This document shows, in pieces, positions 28,607-36,880 of a DNA stretch of 64,000 nucleotides. The translations under genes and the position numbers were made by a program. Source of the DNA: Candidatus Solirubrobacter pratensis (lineage in GTDB: Bacteria; Actinomycetota; Thermoleophilia; Solirubrobacterales; Solirubrobacteraceae); contig NZ_AUEK01000006.1 in NCBI RefSeq assembly GCF_000425945.1, positions 124,001 to 188,000 of the forward strand, read 5' to 3'. Every line of letters begins with the position of its first letter. Position 1 is the stretch's first letter. Under the pieces are notes generated by a model. It was given only the letters and a program-made list of their open reading frames with translations, did no database searches and was not told the origin of the DNA.

Positions 28607-29961
28607 CCTCCGAAGCCATCACGCAACCGCTGGCCGGCGCACGGCCGGCACCCGTTCTGCGCGGCTACCGCTTCGAGCTGATCAAGCTGCTGGCCCAGTG
28701 GCCGGTCCGCCTGGCGCTGGGGGCCTGCTGGCTCGGCCCGGCGTTGCTCGTGGCCATCATCAGTCAGCAGAGCTCGTTGCCGTCGGACACGGTCTTCGGC
28801 CGCTGGATGAGTCAGACCGGCTGGGCGGGACCGTTGGTGGTCCTGGCGTTCTCCTGCAGCTGGCTGCTGCCGCTACTGACGTCTCTGGTTGCCGGCGACG
28901 TCTTCGCCACCGAGGACCGGCTCGGCACGTGGCGACACCTGCTCGTCGCCGTGCGGTCACCGCGGCGGATCTTCGCGGCAAAGGCGCTGGCGAGCCTCAC
29001 CGTCGTCATGCTGCTCGCGGCCGGACTGGCCGCCTCGGGCGTCATCGGCGGCCTGCTAGCGGTCGGCAACCGACCGCTCGTAGGGCTCGACGGCCATCTG
29101 CTCGCGCCGGGGCAGGCAGCCGGTGCGGTACTGCTCGCCTGGGCCGGCGCGCTGGCGCCGACGCTGGCGTTCGCGGCGGTCGGGCTGCTCGGCTCGGTGG
29201 CGCTCGGCCGTTCTCCCATGGGGCTGGTGATCCCCGCGCTGCTCGCCCTGCTGCTGCAGGTCGCGCAGTTGCTTCCGATGCCCGTCGTCGTGCGCGTCGC
29301 CCTGCCGAGCTACGCCTTCATCGCCTGGCGCGGGCTGTTCACCGACCCGGCCCAGACCGGCCCCCTTGTCGTTGGCGTCACCGTGAGCCTGGCCTGGGCG
29401 GCGGCCGCCACCGCGCTGGCCTACCGGCTCTTCATGCGCCGCGACTTCACCGACCTGGCGTACGACGGGATCGGCCGCCGCGTTCTCGTGCGAGCGGTGC
29501 TGCCACTCGCGGCTCTGCTCGCCGTCACCGTCGGGGTGATCGCCGGCGCCACGCCGGCCTCCCGCTCCGGGATCGACGAAGCCAAGCTGGACCGCTCCCT
29601 CGCGACGGCGTTCGCCCATCTGTACCGCATGCAGACTGGAGAGCTGCATCGCCCCGATGTCACGGAGGCGCACCTGCGGACCAGCGCCTCCTGCGATAGG
29701 GGCGGTTCACTTGTCGAGGATCTGGGACCGGGCAACGACTGGCGGTGTGTCGTGACGTGGCACATCCCGGGTGCCACGGCAACCGGCTCGGCCATCTATC
29801 AGCTCGACGTCACCCCAGACGGGCGATACGTCGCCGACGGTGACGGACCACAGCAAGTCAACGGCTTCTTCCAGGTCCACACCTCCACGGGTGATGCACC
29901 AAATCCCCTTTGGCAGTTCGACGGCTCCGTCGATCTGCTGACCCCCATATCGCTTAGATAA
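28603..29961 (+). CDS. ABC transporter permease with extracytoplasmic C-terminal domain
   Basis: 452 residues from GTG 28603 in the GTGA overlap with the ATPase gene. About six hydrophobic segments lie between residues 25 and 320 (RLALGACWLGPALLVAII, GPLVVLAFSCSWLLPLL, AGAVLLAWAGALAPTLAFAA, GLVIPALLALLLQVAQLLPM). EDRLGTWRHLLVAVRSPRRIF is typical of ABC-2 permeases. After the last helix (ALLAVTVGVIAGATPA) comes a domain of about 125 residues with two Cys (TSASCDRGGSL, NDWRCVVTWHIPG), presumably outside and disulfide-bonded, unusual for a plain ABC-2 permease. It may sense or bind the substrate (inference). Confidence 0.88.
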   Translation: MTSEAITQPLAGARPAPVLRGYRFELIKLLAQWPVRLALGACWLGPALLVAIISQQSSLPSDTVFGRWMSQTGWAGPLVVLAFSCSWLLPLLTSLVAGDVFATEDRLGTWRHLLVAVRSPRRIFAAKALASLTVVMLLAAGLAASGVIGGLLAVGNRPLVGLDGHLLAPGQAAGAVLLAWAGALAPTLAFAAVGLLGSVALGRSPMGLVIPALLALLLQVAQLLPMPVVVRVALPSYAFIAWRGLFTDPAQTGPLVVGVTVSLAWAAAATALAYRLFMRRDFTDLAYDGIGRRVLVRAVLPLAALLAVTVGVIAGATPASRSGIDEAKLDRSLATAFAHLYRMQTGELHRPDVTEAHLRTSASCDRGGSLVEDLGPGNDWRCVVTWHIPGATATGSAIYQLDVTPDGRYVADGDGPQQVNGFFQVHTSTGDAPNPLWQFDGSVDLLTPISLR

Positions 29962-30379
29962 GGCCACGGTGCTGCAGACGTTCGGCGGCCCGGCGTCGCC
30001 AGTCGAGTCTCTCCACGCGATCAAGGCGGCGGCTTCGCCGCCGCCGCCGACGGCCGGAGAACCTGAAGCAGCACATGCGCGGCCTTGCCCATATCGTGCA
30101 ATCAGCAGTCAGGCTGGTCGGGCTCGTGTGCCGCGTCCGGCGAGTGCGAGCGCGCTTGGTGGTCGCTGACATATTGCGAGCGTGTGTGGGGTTGGCGTTG
30201 ATCGTCGGCGAACGACTCGTAGCCGGTTGCGCCGCACCGGCGACTGACGCATCCGCAGTGGGGGAACATGCACGACGCCGCCCGCCGGTCGGCGGGCCAG
30301 CGTCTTGGGGTTCGATCTGCGGGTGCGTCACTTCTCCCGTGGGGGGCGGTTCCCGGCTGGCCGGGTAGATTGCCGCGCA
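29962..30379. other. Gene-free stretch with hairpins
   Basis: No convincing coding frame. It contains the GGCGGC-TTC-GCCGCC hairpin core near 30025-30045, and near 30275-30310 a hairpin (CCCGCCG-GT-CGGCGGG) followed by CTTGGGG. The latter resembles a degraded copy of the terminator at 27601 with its trailing TTTGGGGATCG. The minus strand has a 22-residue end (ERLDWRRRAAERLQHRGLI) that could be the tail of a lost gene. Confidence 0.4.
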
Positions 30380-30697
30380 ATGGCGAGGTCCGGCGCGCTG
30401 ATCATGTTCATCGTGACCGGTATCACCGCATTCACGCGGACGACGCTCGACGATGGCGTCGTGGTCGCGCTGATCGCGTTGGCCGCGAGTCTCGTGGTCG
30501 TGTGCGCGGTCGTTGCGCTCATCAAGCGCAGCCCGGCAGGAATCGTGGCTCGGGCAATGTCGCCCGGAACACCGTTCGAGCGACGGCTCGAGCGGGTCCT
30601 TCCCGTGCTGAACGACTGGACGATGGCGCTCCTGGGTCCCGGCTTCGTAGCGATGGGCGCGTTGGGCGTGGCGTCCGGGTTTGGATCGGGCTCGTGA
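30380..30697 (+). CDS. Small membrane protein, possibly split by a frameshift
   Basis: 105 residues with two or three hydrophobic segments (SGALIMFIVTGITAF; VVVALIALAASLVVVCAVVALI; a third near LGPGFVAMGALGVA). Not recognised. The reading frame ends GFGSGS, while another frame over the same bases continues into a clean membrane helix (WIGLVSLIIGGWITWEGW) followed by an Arg-rich stop-transfer tail ending at 30789. The two halves look like one protein of about 140 residues separated by a one-base indel near 30660-30680. Confidence 0.5.
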   Translation: MARSGALIMFIVTGITAFTRTTLDDGVVVALIALAASLVVVCAVVALIKRSPAGIVARAMSPGTPFERRLERVLPVLNDWTMALLGPGFVAMGALGVASGFGSGS

Positions 30698-30789
30698 GCC
30701 TGATCATCGGCGGCTGGATCACCTGGGAGGGGTGGCGTGGGATCGCCGACCGGCGGCGCCGCCGGCGTCGCTCCCGATACTGGCTCTGA
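30694..30789 (+). pseudogene. Frame-shifted C-terminal helix and Arg-rich tail of the preceding membrane protein
   Basis: GTG 30694 overlaps the upstream TGA. The 31 codons give VSLIIGGWITWEGWRGIADR plus an Arg-rich end. As a stand-alone gene this would be very short; as the missing end of the upstream membrane protein it makes sense. Confidence 0.4.
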
Positions 30790-31181
30790 GCCATCAGGTG
30801 GGGAAGCGTCCCGCCGCATCCGGACATGCGAGAGGGGCGTCTCGGCGCTGACGGGCGGCGCGCGCGGTCGACGGGATCGCCAACAACACGCGGGTGATGT
30901 GTCGGGTCCAGCAGTGGCTGTCGCGGTTGCACGGCGAATGCCTTCGATCGCGAAGCGCACCGCACCGTGCAGCAAACTCGCACTGTCCGTACGGACGCGC
31001 CGATCGCGGATTCGCTGAGCGCGAATCAAGCCTCCAACCCGCGGGATCCCTCCAACGCCGGGTCCGGAGGCCAGCGCACGGCGGCGGCCGTCGCGCCGTC
31101 GGAACGCATTGAGGGGCGTTCGCGGCGACGCGAATCGCTCGCTAGCCGGGCGTAGGAGAGCGCGTCATGACGGCAGGGCCG
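30790..31181. other. Gene-free stretch before rph
   Basis: Nothing convincing is seen. Short frames on both strands are Arg/Ser-rich and lack start signals. A fragment near 30870-30945 (VDGIANNTRVMCRVQQWLSR) reads somewhat like a protein and might be an old gene remnant. No tRNA, repeat or strong hairpin noted. Confidence 0.4.
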
Positions 31182-33818
31182 TCAGGTCAGGATCTCGACG
31201 TACCCGTCCGTTCCGTGCAGGCGGATCCGCTGGCCATCCCGGATCAGCCGGGTGGCGTGCTCCACCCCCACGACGGCGGGCAAGCCGTACTCCCGGGCGA
31301 TCACCGCGCCGTGGGTCATCAGGCCTCCCACCTCCGTCACCAGACCCTTGATCGCGACGAACACGGGCGACCAGCTCGGGTCCGTATAGGCCGTGACGAG
31401 GATGTCGTCAGGTGCGAACTCCGCGTCCGCCATGTCCAGGATGACGCGAGCCCGCCCCTCGACGGTCCCGGCGGAGACCGGCAGGCCGATCAGCGCTCCG
31501 CTCGGCAAGTCCGCGCGGTTGTACGCCCCGGCGATGACCTCGCCCTCCGACGTGAGCACCCGCGGCGGTGTGAGCGCTTGATACGACCTGAACGCGTCCT
31601 TGCGCCGGGTGATGAGCTGGTCATCCGCCTCGTTGGTGCGCACGGCCTCGGCGAGCTCCTGGAATGTGAGATAGAAGCTGTCCTCCTTGTCACGAAGCAC
31701 GCCGGCCTGGACGAGGCGCTCGGCTTCTGCCAGCAAGGCCTGCTTGTACACGAAATGGCGGCTGACGATGCCGTACTTCGGATACTCCCGATACCCATTG
31801 AAGGTCCGGACGCGGTCGATCATCCGCTTGGTGTCGTCGGCCTTGCGCTCTCCGTCCGACAAGGCCCGCAGACGCTCCAGCAGCTCCTGCTCCTTCTCCC
31901 ACGCCTCCCGCCGCCCTTGCTCGAAGCGCCGCGGGCCGGCGCCCGGCTCGAAGTTCTTGATGTTGCCGACGAGCACGGGCATCAGCGTGGAGGGGCGTTC
32001 GCTCCAGCGCGGCCTCGTGATGTCGATCTCGCCGACGCAGCGCATGCCGTACTTGTCGAGGTAGGCCCGGATGGCGTCTCGCGCCTCCCGCCCGCCGGCG
32101 AGTCCGGGCAGCTCGTCGAGGAAGTCCTCGTCCTCGACCTGTTGCAGGAAGGCCACCACGTCCGGATACGGGCGGATCACGTCGGCGACGTCCAAAAGCG
32201 CCAGCCCCATCTCCGACGTGACATTGTGAGGGACCGACTGCGCCAGCGTGTCGGCCGCGTTCTTCTCGCCCAGCCACGCCTCCAGCTGCTCGTTGAGCCA
32301 CCACGTGGCCTCCATCCCGGCCATGATCACCCGCATGCTCTGCGGATCGACCAGGATCCGCTTCAGCTCCTGGATATCCGCCAGGATGAAGTCGAACAGC
32401 GCCGTTCCCGACTTCGTCCGGATGTCGCGCTCGAGGACGGCGACGGACGCCTGGTTGCGCTCGACCAGCTCGGCGACGATCGCCGGGTCGGTCTCGATCG
32501 GGGCCGGCGCGCCGCCGGCCGGCGGGCCGCCGGCGACGTCGTCCGGGATCGACGGGATGAAGTCGCCGCGATCGAGGATGGTCTGCAGCGCGTCTCCGAT
32601 GAGCGGATCGGATGTGCCCAGGGCCGTCAGGGTGCCGGCCCGGGTCGCCGGCGACGCCAGGCGCTTGGCGACGTCGACGAACAGCCTGCCGCCGGCCTCG
32701 TGCATCGTCGGGAGGGCGATCAGCTGGTGCACGGAGAGCCCCAGCGGCTTCATGGGGTCGGTCATCATCTGCTGGTGACCGACGGAGACGTAGACGTGGT
32801 TCTCTCCGTCGCCGGCCGCGGGAATGGGGAAGAGCGTGGTGATCGGCCGGCTCTGGACGATCTGGAATCCATCGTCCACCAGGCACCACTCGATGTCCTG
32901 GGGACGGCCGAAGTGCGCTTCGACGCGCCGGCCCAGCCGCGCGAGCCGCACGACCTGCGCATCCGTCAGAGCCGGCTGCTCCTGCCGCTCCGCCTCGATC
33001 GTCTGCTCCTGCGTCCCGCCTGCCGGCGCGGCGCAAACGGCAAGCCGCTTGGTACCGACCGCCTTGGCGACGACTTCGCCGTCCCGCACCTTGTAGACGT
33101 CGGCGTTCACCCGACCGGAGACCAGGGCCTCACCAAGGCCGAAGCCGGCCTCCACTGAGGCGACCTTCCGGTTCGACGTGACGGGGTCCGCCGTGAAGAG
33201 GATGCCGGCCGCGTGCGGGAAGACCATCTGCTGCACGACGACGGCCATGTCGACCTTCCGGTGGTCGAAGCCGTTCCGCAGCCGGTAGGTCACGGCACGC
33301 TCCGTGAACAGCGAGGCCCAGCTTCGGCTGACGTGCTCCAGGATCGCGGCCGGCCCCACGATGTTCAGGTACGTGTCGTGCTGACCCGCGAAGGAGGCCG
33401 TCGGCAAGTCCTCTGCCGTCGCACTCGATCGGACGGCGTAGGCGGCTTGCTCACCGAGACGGGCGAGCGCGAGGGTGATCGCCGTCGCCACGTCGTCGGG
33501 CATGGCGATCCCTTCGAGGGTCCGGCGGATCTCCGCGCTGAGCTCGCGGATCGCGTTCCGGTCGCCTGGGTTCAGGCGCGACAGCCGATCGAGCCGATCG
33601 TCGATCGACGGCGCTTGGCCGATGACGCGCCGGAAGGCGTCCGTCGTGACACAAAAGCCAGGCGGCACGCGAATGCCTTCGATGCGCGAGAGCTCCCCCA
33701 GTTGCGCGCCCTTGCCCCCGACGACCGCGACCTGCGTCTCGTCGAGCTCTTGGAATCCCAACACGTAGCAGTCGGAATCGCCTCCAGCGCTCATCGCCGC
33801 ATGCTCCTCCGTCCCCAT
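31182..33818 (-). CDS. rph: Rifamycin phosphotransferase (Rph), PEP-synthase-like
   Basis: 878 residues, the size of Rph enzymes (about 865). Rph uses ATP and water to phosphorylate the C21 hydroxyl of rifamycins and inactivates them. The ATP-binding domain at about 20-330 has VVGGKGAQLGELSRI, VRSSATAEDLPTASFAGQ, GILFTADPVTSNR and IEWCLVDDGFQIVQSRPITT. The rifamycin-binding domain follows at about 335-765, with many Met/Trp/Phe residues. The swivelling His domain at about 780-878 has TDPSWSPVFVAIKGLVTEVG, then LMTHGAVIAREYGLPAVVGV with phosphocarrier H836. The long middle domain and this C-terminus distinguish it from plain PEP synthase. An alternative ATG lies 8 codons in. A perfect rifamycin-associated element sits about 50 bases upstream. 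Confidence 0.93.
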   Translation of the reverse strand: MGTEEHAAMSAGGDSDCYVLGFQELDETQVAVVGGKGAQLGELSRIEGIRVPPGFCVTTDAFRRVIGQAPSIDDRLDRLSRLNPGDRNAIRELSAEIRRTLEGIAMPDDVATAITLALARLGEQAAYAVRSSATAEDLPTASFAGQHDTYLNIVGPAAILEHVSRSWASLFTERAVTYRLRNGFDHRKVDMAVVVQQMVFPHAAGILFTADPVTSNRKVASVEAGFGLGEALVSGRVNADVYKVRDGEVVAKAVGTKRLAVCAAPAGGTQEQTIEAERQEQPALTDAQVVRLARLGRRVEAHFGRPQDIEWCLVDDGFQIVQSRPITTLFPIPAAGDGENHVYVSVGHQQMMTDPMKPLGLSVHQLIALPTMHEAGGRLFVDVAKRLASPATRAGTLTALGTSDPLIGDALQTILDRGDFIPSIPDDVAGGPPAGGAPAPIETDPAIVAELVERNQASVAVLERDIRTKSGTALFDFILADIQELKRILVDPQSMRVIMAGMEATWWLNEQLEAWLGEKNAADTLAQSVPHNVTSEMGLALLDVADVIRPYPDVVAFLQQVEDEDFLDELPGLAGGREARDAIRAYLDKYGMRCVGEIDITRPRWSERPSTLMPVLVGNIKNFEPGAGPRRFEQGRREAWEKEQELLERLRALSDGERKADDTKRMIDRVRTFNGYREYPKYGIVSRHFVYKQALLAEAERLVQAGVLRDKEDSFYLTFQELAEAVRTNEADDQLITRRKDAFRSYQALTPPRVLTSEGEVIAGAYNRADLPSGALIGLPVSAGTVEGRARVILDMADAEFAPDDILVTAYTDPSWSPVFVAIKGLVTEVGGLMTHGAVIAREYGLPAVVGVEHATRLIRDGQRIRLHGTDGYVEILT

Positions 33819-33850
33819 CGCGCTGCTCCCTTCGTCGCTTGCGGCGAGCG

Positions 33851-33856
33851 ATTATG
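33851..33856 (-). promoter_or_regulatory. Candidate -10 box of rph
   Basis: On the minus strand CATAAT (33856 to 33851) is an unusually AT-rich hexamer for this genome, about 33 bases before the rph ATG. The rifamycin-associated element lies 11 bases further upstream and would cover the -35 region. Position and composition suggest a promoter; there is no experimental basis. Confidence 0.45.
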
Positions 33857-33867
33857 GAGCACACCCC

Positions 33868-33886
33868 GGGGCTTGAAACAAGCCCC
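33868..33886 (-). promoter_or_regulatory. Rifamycin-associated element (RAE) upstream of rph
   Basis: GGGGCTTGAAACAAGCCCC is a perfect 8+3+8 inverted repeat, 49 bases upstream of the rph start. It matches, as I recall it, the 19-base RAE (GGGGCTTG-N3-CAAGCCCC) found before rifamycin-inactivating genes and helR-type genes in actinobacteria and needed for rifamycin induction. The flanks (CCCC before, CCCGGG after) partly extend the symmetry. Confidence 0.9.
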
Positions 33887-34211
33887 CCGGGCCGCGATAC
33901 TCTGAAAGTGGAGGGGTTGCGCGGCAGTTGTTCAACTGCGGAAGGGTTTCGGCGGACGTACACGCACCGGCTGCGGCAGATCCCCACCGCCGCCGTCGGG
34001 CACCTGCCACTCAGGCGTCTTCTCGATGTGCGCTTCCTGCACCGTGCCTCCGTCTTAGGGCGCCCATGCAGCCGACGAACGCGACGCGCTCAGGAAAGCA
34101 CAACTGTGCCGGATCCGCCTGCCGGCGTTCGCGCCCGGCATCCTCGCGGCCCGCGTGCTGAAGCGCCGGGACGGTCCGTCCCGGCGCTCCGCGTGCGAGT
34201 GGAGCGGGGCC
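33887..34211. other. Gene-free stretch between rph control region and the M14 gene
   Basis: No gene is seen. A 7+2+7 inverted repeat, GCAGTTG-TT-CAACTGC, lies at 33924-33939, about 105 bases upstream of rph; it could be an operator or chance. A GC hairpin at 34162-34188 belongs to the end of the M14 carboxypeptidase gene. Confidence 0.5.
34162..34188 (-). terminator. Hairpin terminator after the M14 carboxypeptidase gene
   Basis: AGCGCCGGGAC and GTCCCGGCGCT form a perfect 11-pair stem with a 5-base loop, 24 bases after the carboxypeptidase stop. There is no T-run, as is common in high-GC genomes. Confidence 0.6.
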
Positions 34212-36818
34212 CTACTTCTCAGCCCCGAGGAACAGCGAGTTGAACAGCAGCTTGTACGTGCCGTGCGCCTCGGCACGGTGCTGCACGCTGATGCCCAGCA
34301 GCGCGACCTGGCCCGCGCCGTACTTGACGTCGGCGACCGCCGTCTTGCCGGCGATCAGGCTCTCCCCGAGCAGCCAGCCGCTGCGCAGGATGTTCGACGC
34401 CGGGTAGGTCACCGGGGTGGTGACGCCGGACGCGCCCGCGTTGACCGAGAATGCCGGGCTGCCGTCCGAGTAGGCGTCGAGCTTGTCCGGCAGGCCCCAC
34501 GTCAGCGGGGTGCCCGTGTCGACGTCGGTGGCGAGGATCGAGCCCGGCGAGTAGTAGCTGGTGCTCGGGACGTTGGCCGTCACGTCGGTGATCGGGAAGC
34601 CCGAGAACCCGCGGATCGGCAGCTGCGCCGCGTCGTTGACGGTGACGAGCGTGCCGCCGGCCTGGACGAACGCCTTCAGGTTGTCGACCCCCGCCTGTGT
34701 CATGCCGCCCGTGTACGTCGCCGGGTGCGACCCCGCCGCGAGCCCGCGCAGCATGCTGTTGTAGGAGGCGTCCGGCAGCACGATCACGTCGTAGCTGTCG
34801 CGCAGCGCGCCGGCGCGGACCTGGTCGTCATGGACCTGCGTGTACGGGAACTTGAAGCCCTCGAGCACGTACCGGGTCCAGCCCTCGTCGGAGTTGCCGC
34901 CCCACCCGTGGTAGAGCCCGATCCGCGGCGCGCCGACGGACACCGCGTTCGCCGGCGCGGAGGCGACCGCCGCGACCGTGAGGCCGAGCTGCTTCGCCTG
35001 CGCCTTGATGCGCGTATCGGCACCGGCACGCACGCCGACGAGGAACGTCCCGGCCGGCCAGGTGCCCTGGTCGGTCTGGACCGCGCTCGTCGTACGCGTC
35101 ACGGTCTCGCCCGCCTTGAGCAGCTGCATCGCCGCGGTGTAGGAGTCGTTGACGCGCGGGTCGAGCGCATACGCGTACCCCGGCGTCGTCGCCGGCATCC
35201 GGAACGCGGGCACCGCGGCGGTGTCGACCGGCTTTGCGTTGACCAGGAACGACTTCTCGACCTTCTCGACCTTGACGCCCATCTGGTAGGGCAGCGTCCA
35301 CCCCGCCATGTCGTAGGGCGCCTCGGGCGAGCCGTCCGGGTTGCGCCGGTCGGGATAGGTCTGCGGGTTCATCAGGTCCACGACGTCCGCCCGGAACGGC
35401 TGCGCCTCGCGGACGATGAAGCTGCCGGCGGGGTACGTCTTGCCGCCGGCGGTGAACGCCGACTGCGCCTGCTCGACCTCGACGTCGGCCTGCCGCAGGA
35501 CGTTGACCATCTTGGTGGCGGTCGCGAAGTCGGCCTGGTCGGACGGGATGATGTAGGCGTTGTCGCCGCCGGCGTCGATCGCCTGCTTGCCCATGCGATA
35601 CGCGCCATAGAGCCAGTTCTCGCGATCGGTGTCGGCGGTGTGGAGGTACTCCCACCCGGTCGACTCGATGTAGCCGCAGCTGTCGCTGAGATGCCACCAA
35701 CCGCCCTTGTACGGGCTCGGGTAGAACGCCGACGGCTCCGACGTCGACACGCCCTGGTACGGGAACGTCTTCGGGAACTTCGCCGGGTCCTCGAACACCG
35801 GCGTGGCGGAGGCGTGCGAGGTCTCGGACAGGATGCCCACCTGGTTGTGGAACGCCGGCGCGGAGCGCAGGCCGCCGTTCCACCACTGGTCGTACTGCTG
35901 GCGCGACACGGCGCCGGTCTTGCCCTCGCGGTCGAGCCGCTGCGTCATCGCGTCGCCGAGCAGGTTGATCCCGCGCGCCACCTCGGGCGGGATGTTCGGG
36001 TTCATCGGGTCCTTGAACGGCGGCAGGAAGATCCGCGCCGGGTACGCCGCGGTCTGATGCGTGTTGTAGACCAGCTGCGGATACCACTGGTGCCACAGCA
36101 CGTTGCCGAGGTTCTTGGTCTCCGGCAGGTTGAACATGAACCAGTCGCGGTTGTCGTCGTGGCCCGCGTACTTCTGGTAGAGCTCGGGATAGCTGGAGTC
36201 CTGGTACTGGGTCCCGACGTACTTCATGTACCAGTCCGGGACGGACTCACCGCCGTCCGGGTTGACGTTCGGCACGAACAGCGTGATGACGTTCTTGCGG
36301 ATCGACTTGGCCTCGGCGCTGTCGCTGGTGACCAGGTCATAGGCGAACTGCGGCGCCGTCTGCGGCGGCCCGACCTCCGTCGCGTGGATGCCGAAGTCGA
36401 TCCACGCCACGGCCTTGCCCTGCGAGGCGAGTTGCCGCGCCTGATCGTCGGTGAGCCCGCGCGCATGCGCCAGCCGGTCGGCGATGCCGCGGTACTTCTC
36501 CAGGTTGCCGGGCGTGAGGTTCTCGGGCGCCGACACGATCGCCATGATCTGATCGCGCCCCTCCGACGTCTTGCCCGCGTTGATGAGCTTGAGCCGGTCG
36601 CTCGTGTTGTCGAGTTTCTGGAAGTACGACGAGATCTGCGTGTAATTCGCGAGCTTGTAGTCAGTACACGGCGCGAAGCCGAACACCGACTCCGGCGTCG
36701 GCACGGTCTGTGCGGCGCTGCTCGCGACCGTCGTGTCCGGAGACAGTGAAACACCGATCGCGACGGCCACCGCACCCACCAAGGGAACGGCGAACGCCGC
36801 CTTGAGTCTGCGCGTCAT
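34212..36818 (-). CDS. Secreted M14-family zinc carboxypeptidase with C-terminal GATase-like domain
   Basis: 868 residues. The signal peptide is MTRRLKAAFAVPLVGAVAVA and so on to about 33. The M14 domain (about 50-330) has GKTSEGRDQIMAIVSA, the zinc motif FGIHATEVG (H145, E148), FVPNVNPDGGESV, HDDNRDWFMFNLPET and the later His in LVYNTHQTAAYPARI. The C-terminal third contains RIGLYHGWGGNSDEGWTRYV, DSYDVIVLPDAS, AFVQAGGTLVTVNDAAQL and ends QHRAEAHGTYKLLFNSLFLG, like a class-I GATase/ThuA-type fold. Exported peptidase or amidase acting on peptides or cell-wall material (inference). It stands alone between rph and a two-component system. Confidence 0.85.
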   Translation of the reverse strand: MTRRLKAAFAVPLVGAVAVAIGVSLSPDTTVASSAAQTVPTPESVFGFAPCTDYKLANYTQISSYFQKLDNTSDRLKLINAGKTSEGRDQIMAIVSAPENLTPGNLEKYRGIADRLAHARGLTDDQARQLASQGKAVAWIDFGIHATEVGPPQTAPQFAYDLVTSDSAEAKSIRKNVITLFVPNVNPDGGESVPDWYMKYVGTQYQDSSYPELYQKYAGHDDNRDWFMFNLPETKNLGNVLWHQWYPQLVYNTHQTAAYPARIFLPPFKDPMNPNIPPEVARGINLLGDAMTQRLDREGKTGAVSRQQYDQWWNGGLRSAPAFHNQVGILSETSHASATPVFEDPAKFPKTFPYQGVSTSEPSAFYPSPYKGGWWHLSDSCGYIESTGWEYLHTADTDRENWLYGAYRMGKQAIDAGGDNAYIIPSDQADFATATKMVNVLRQADVEVEQAQSAFTAGGKTYPAGSFIVREAQPFRADVVDLMNPQTYPDRRNPDGSPEAPYDMAGWTLPYQMGVKVEKVEKSFLVNAKPVDTAAVPAFRMPATTPGYAYALDPRVNDSYTAAMQLLKAGETVTRTTSAVQTDQGTWPAGTFLVGVRAGADTRIKAQAKQLGLTVAAVASAPANAVSVGAPRIGLYHGWGGNSDEGWTRYVLEGFKFPYTQVHDDQVRAGALRDSYDVIVLPDASYNSMLRGLAAGSHPATYTGGMTQAGVDNLKAFVQAGGTLVTVNDAAQLPIRGFSGFPITDVTANVPSTSYYSPGSILATDVDTGTPLTWGLPDKLDAYSDGSPAFSVNAGASGVTTPVTYPASNILRSGWLLGESLIAGKTAVADVKYGAGQVALLGISVQHRAEAHGTYKLLFNSLFLGAEK

Positions 36819-36880
36819 ACCCCCACCTCATGAAACGCGTTGAGAGAATCCGGCGACGGCGAGACCCGCCCGCCGCGCCC

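Noticed and set aside
30967..31155. Short plus-strand frame before rph
   Set aside because: 62 residues of Arg/Ser/Ala without start signal or motif; treated as non-coding.
31167..33158. Long plus-strand frame opposite rph
   Set aside because: Mirror frame; rph on the minus strand has continuous family motifs and an RAE.
34155..36749. Long plus-strand frame opposite the M14 gene
   Set aside because: Arg/Val-rich mirror of a gene with signal peptide and zinc motif.
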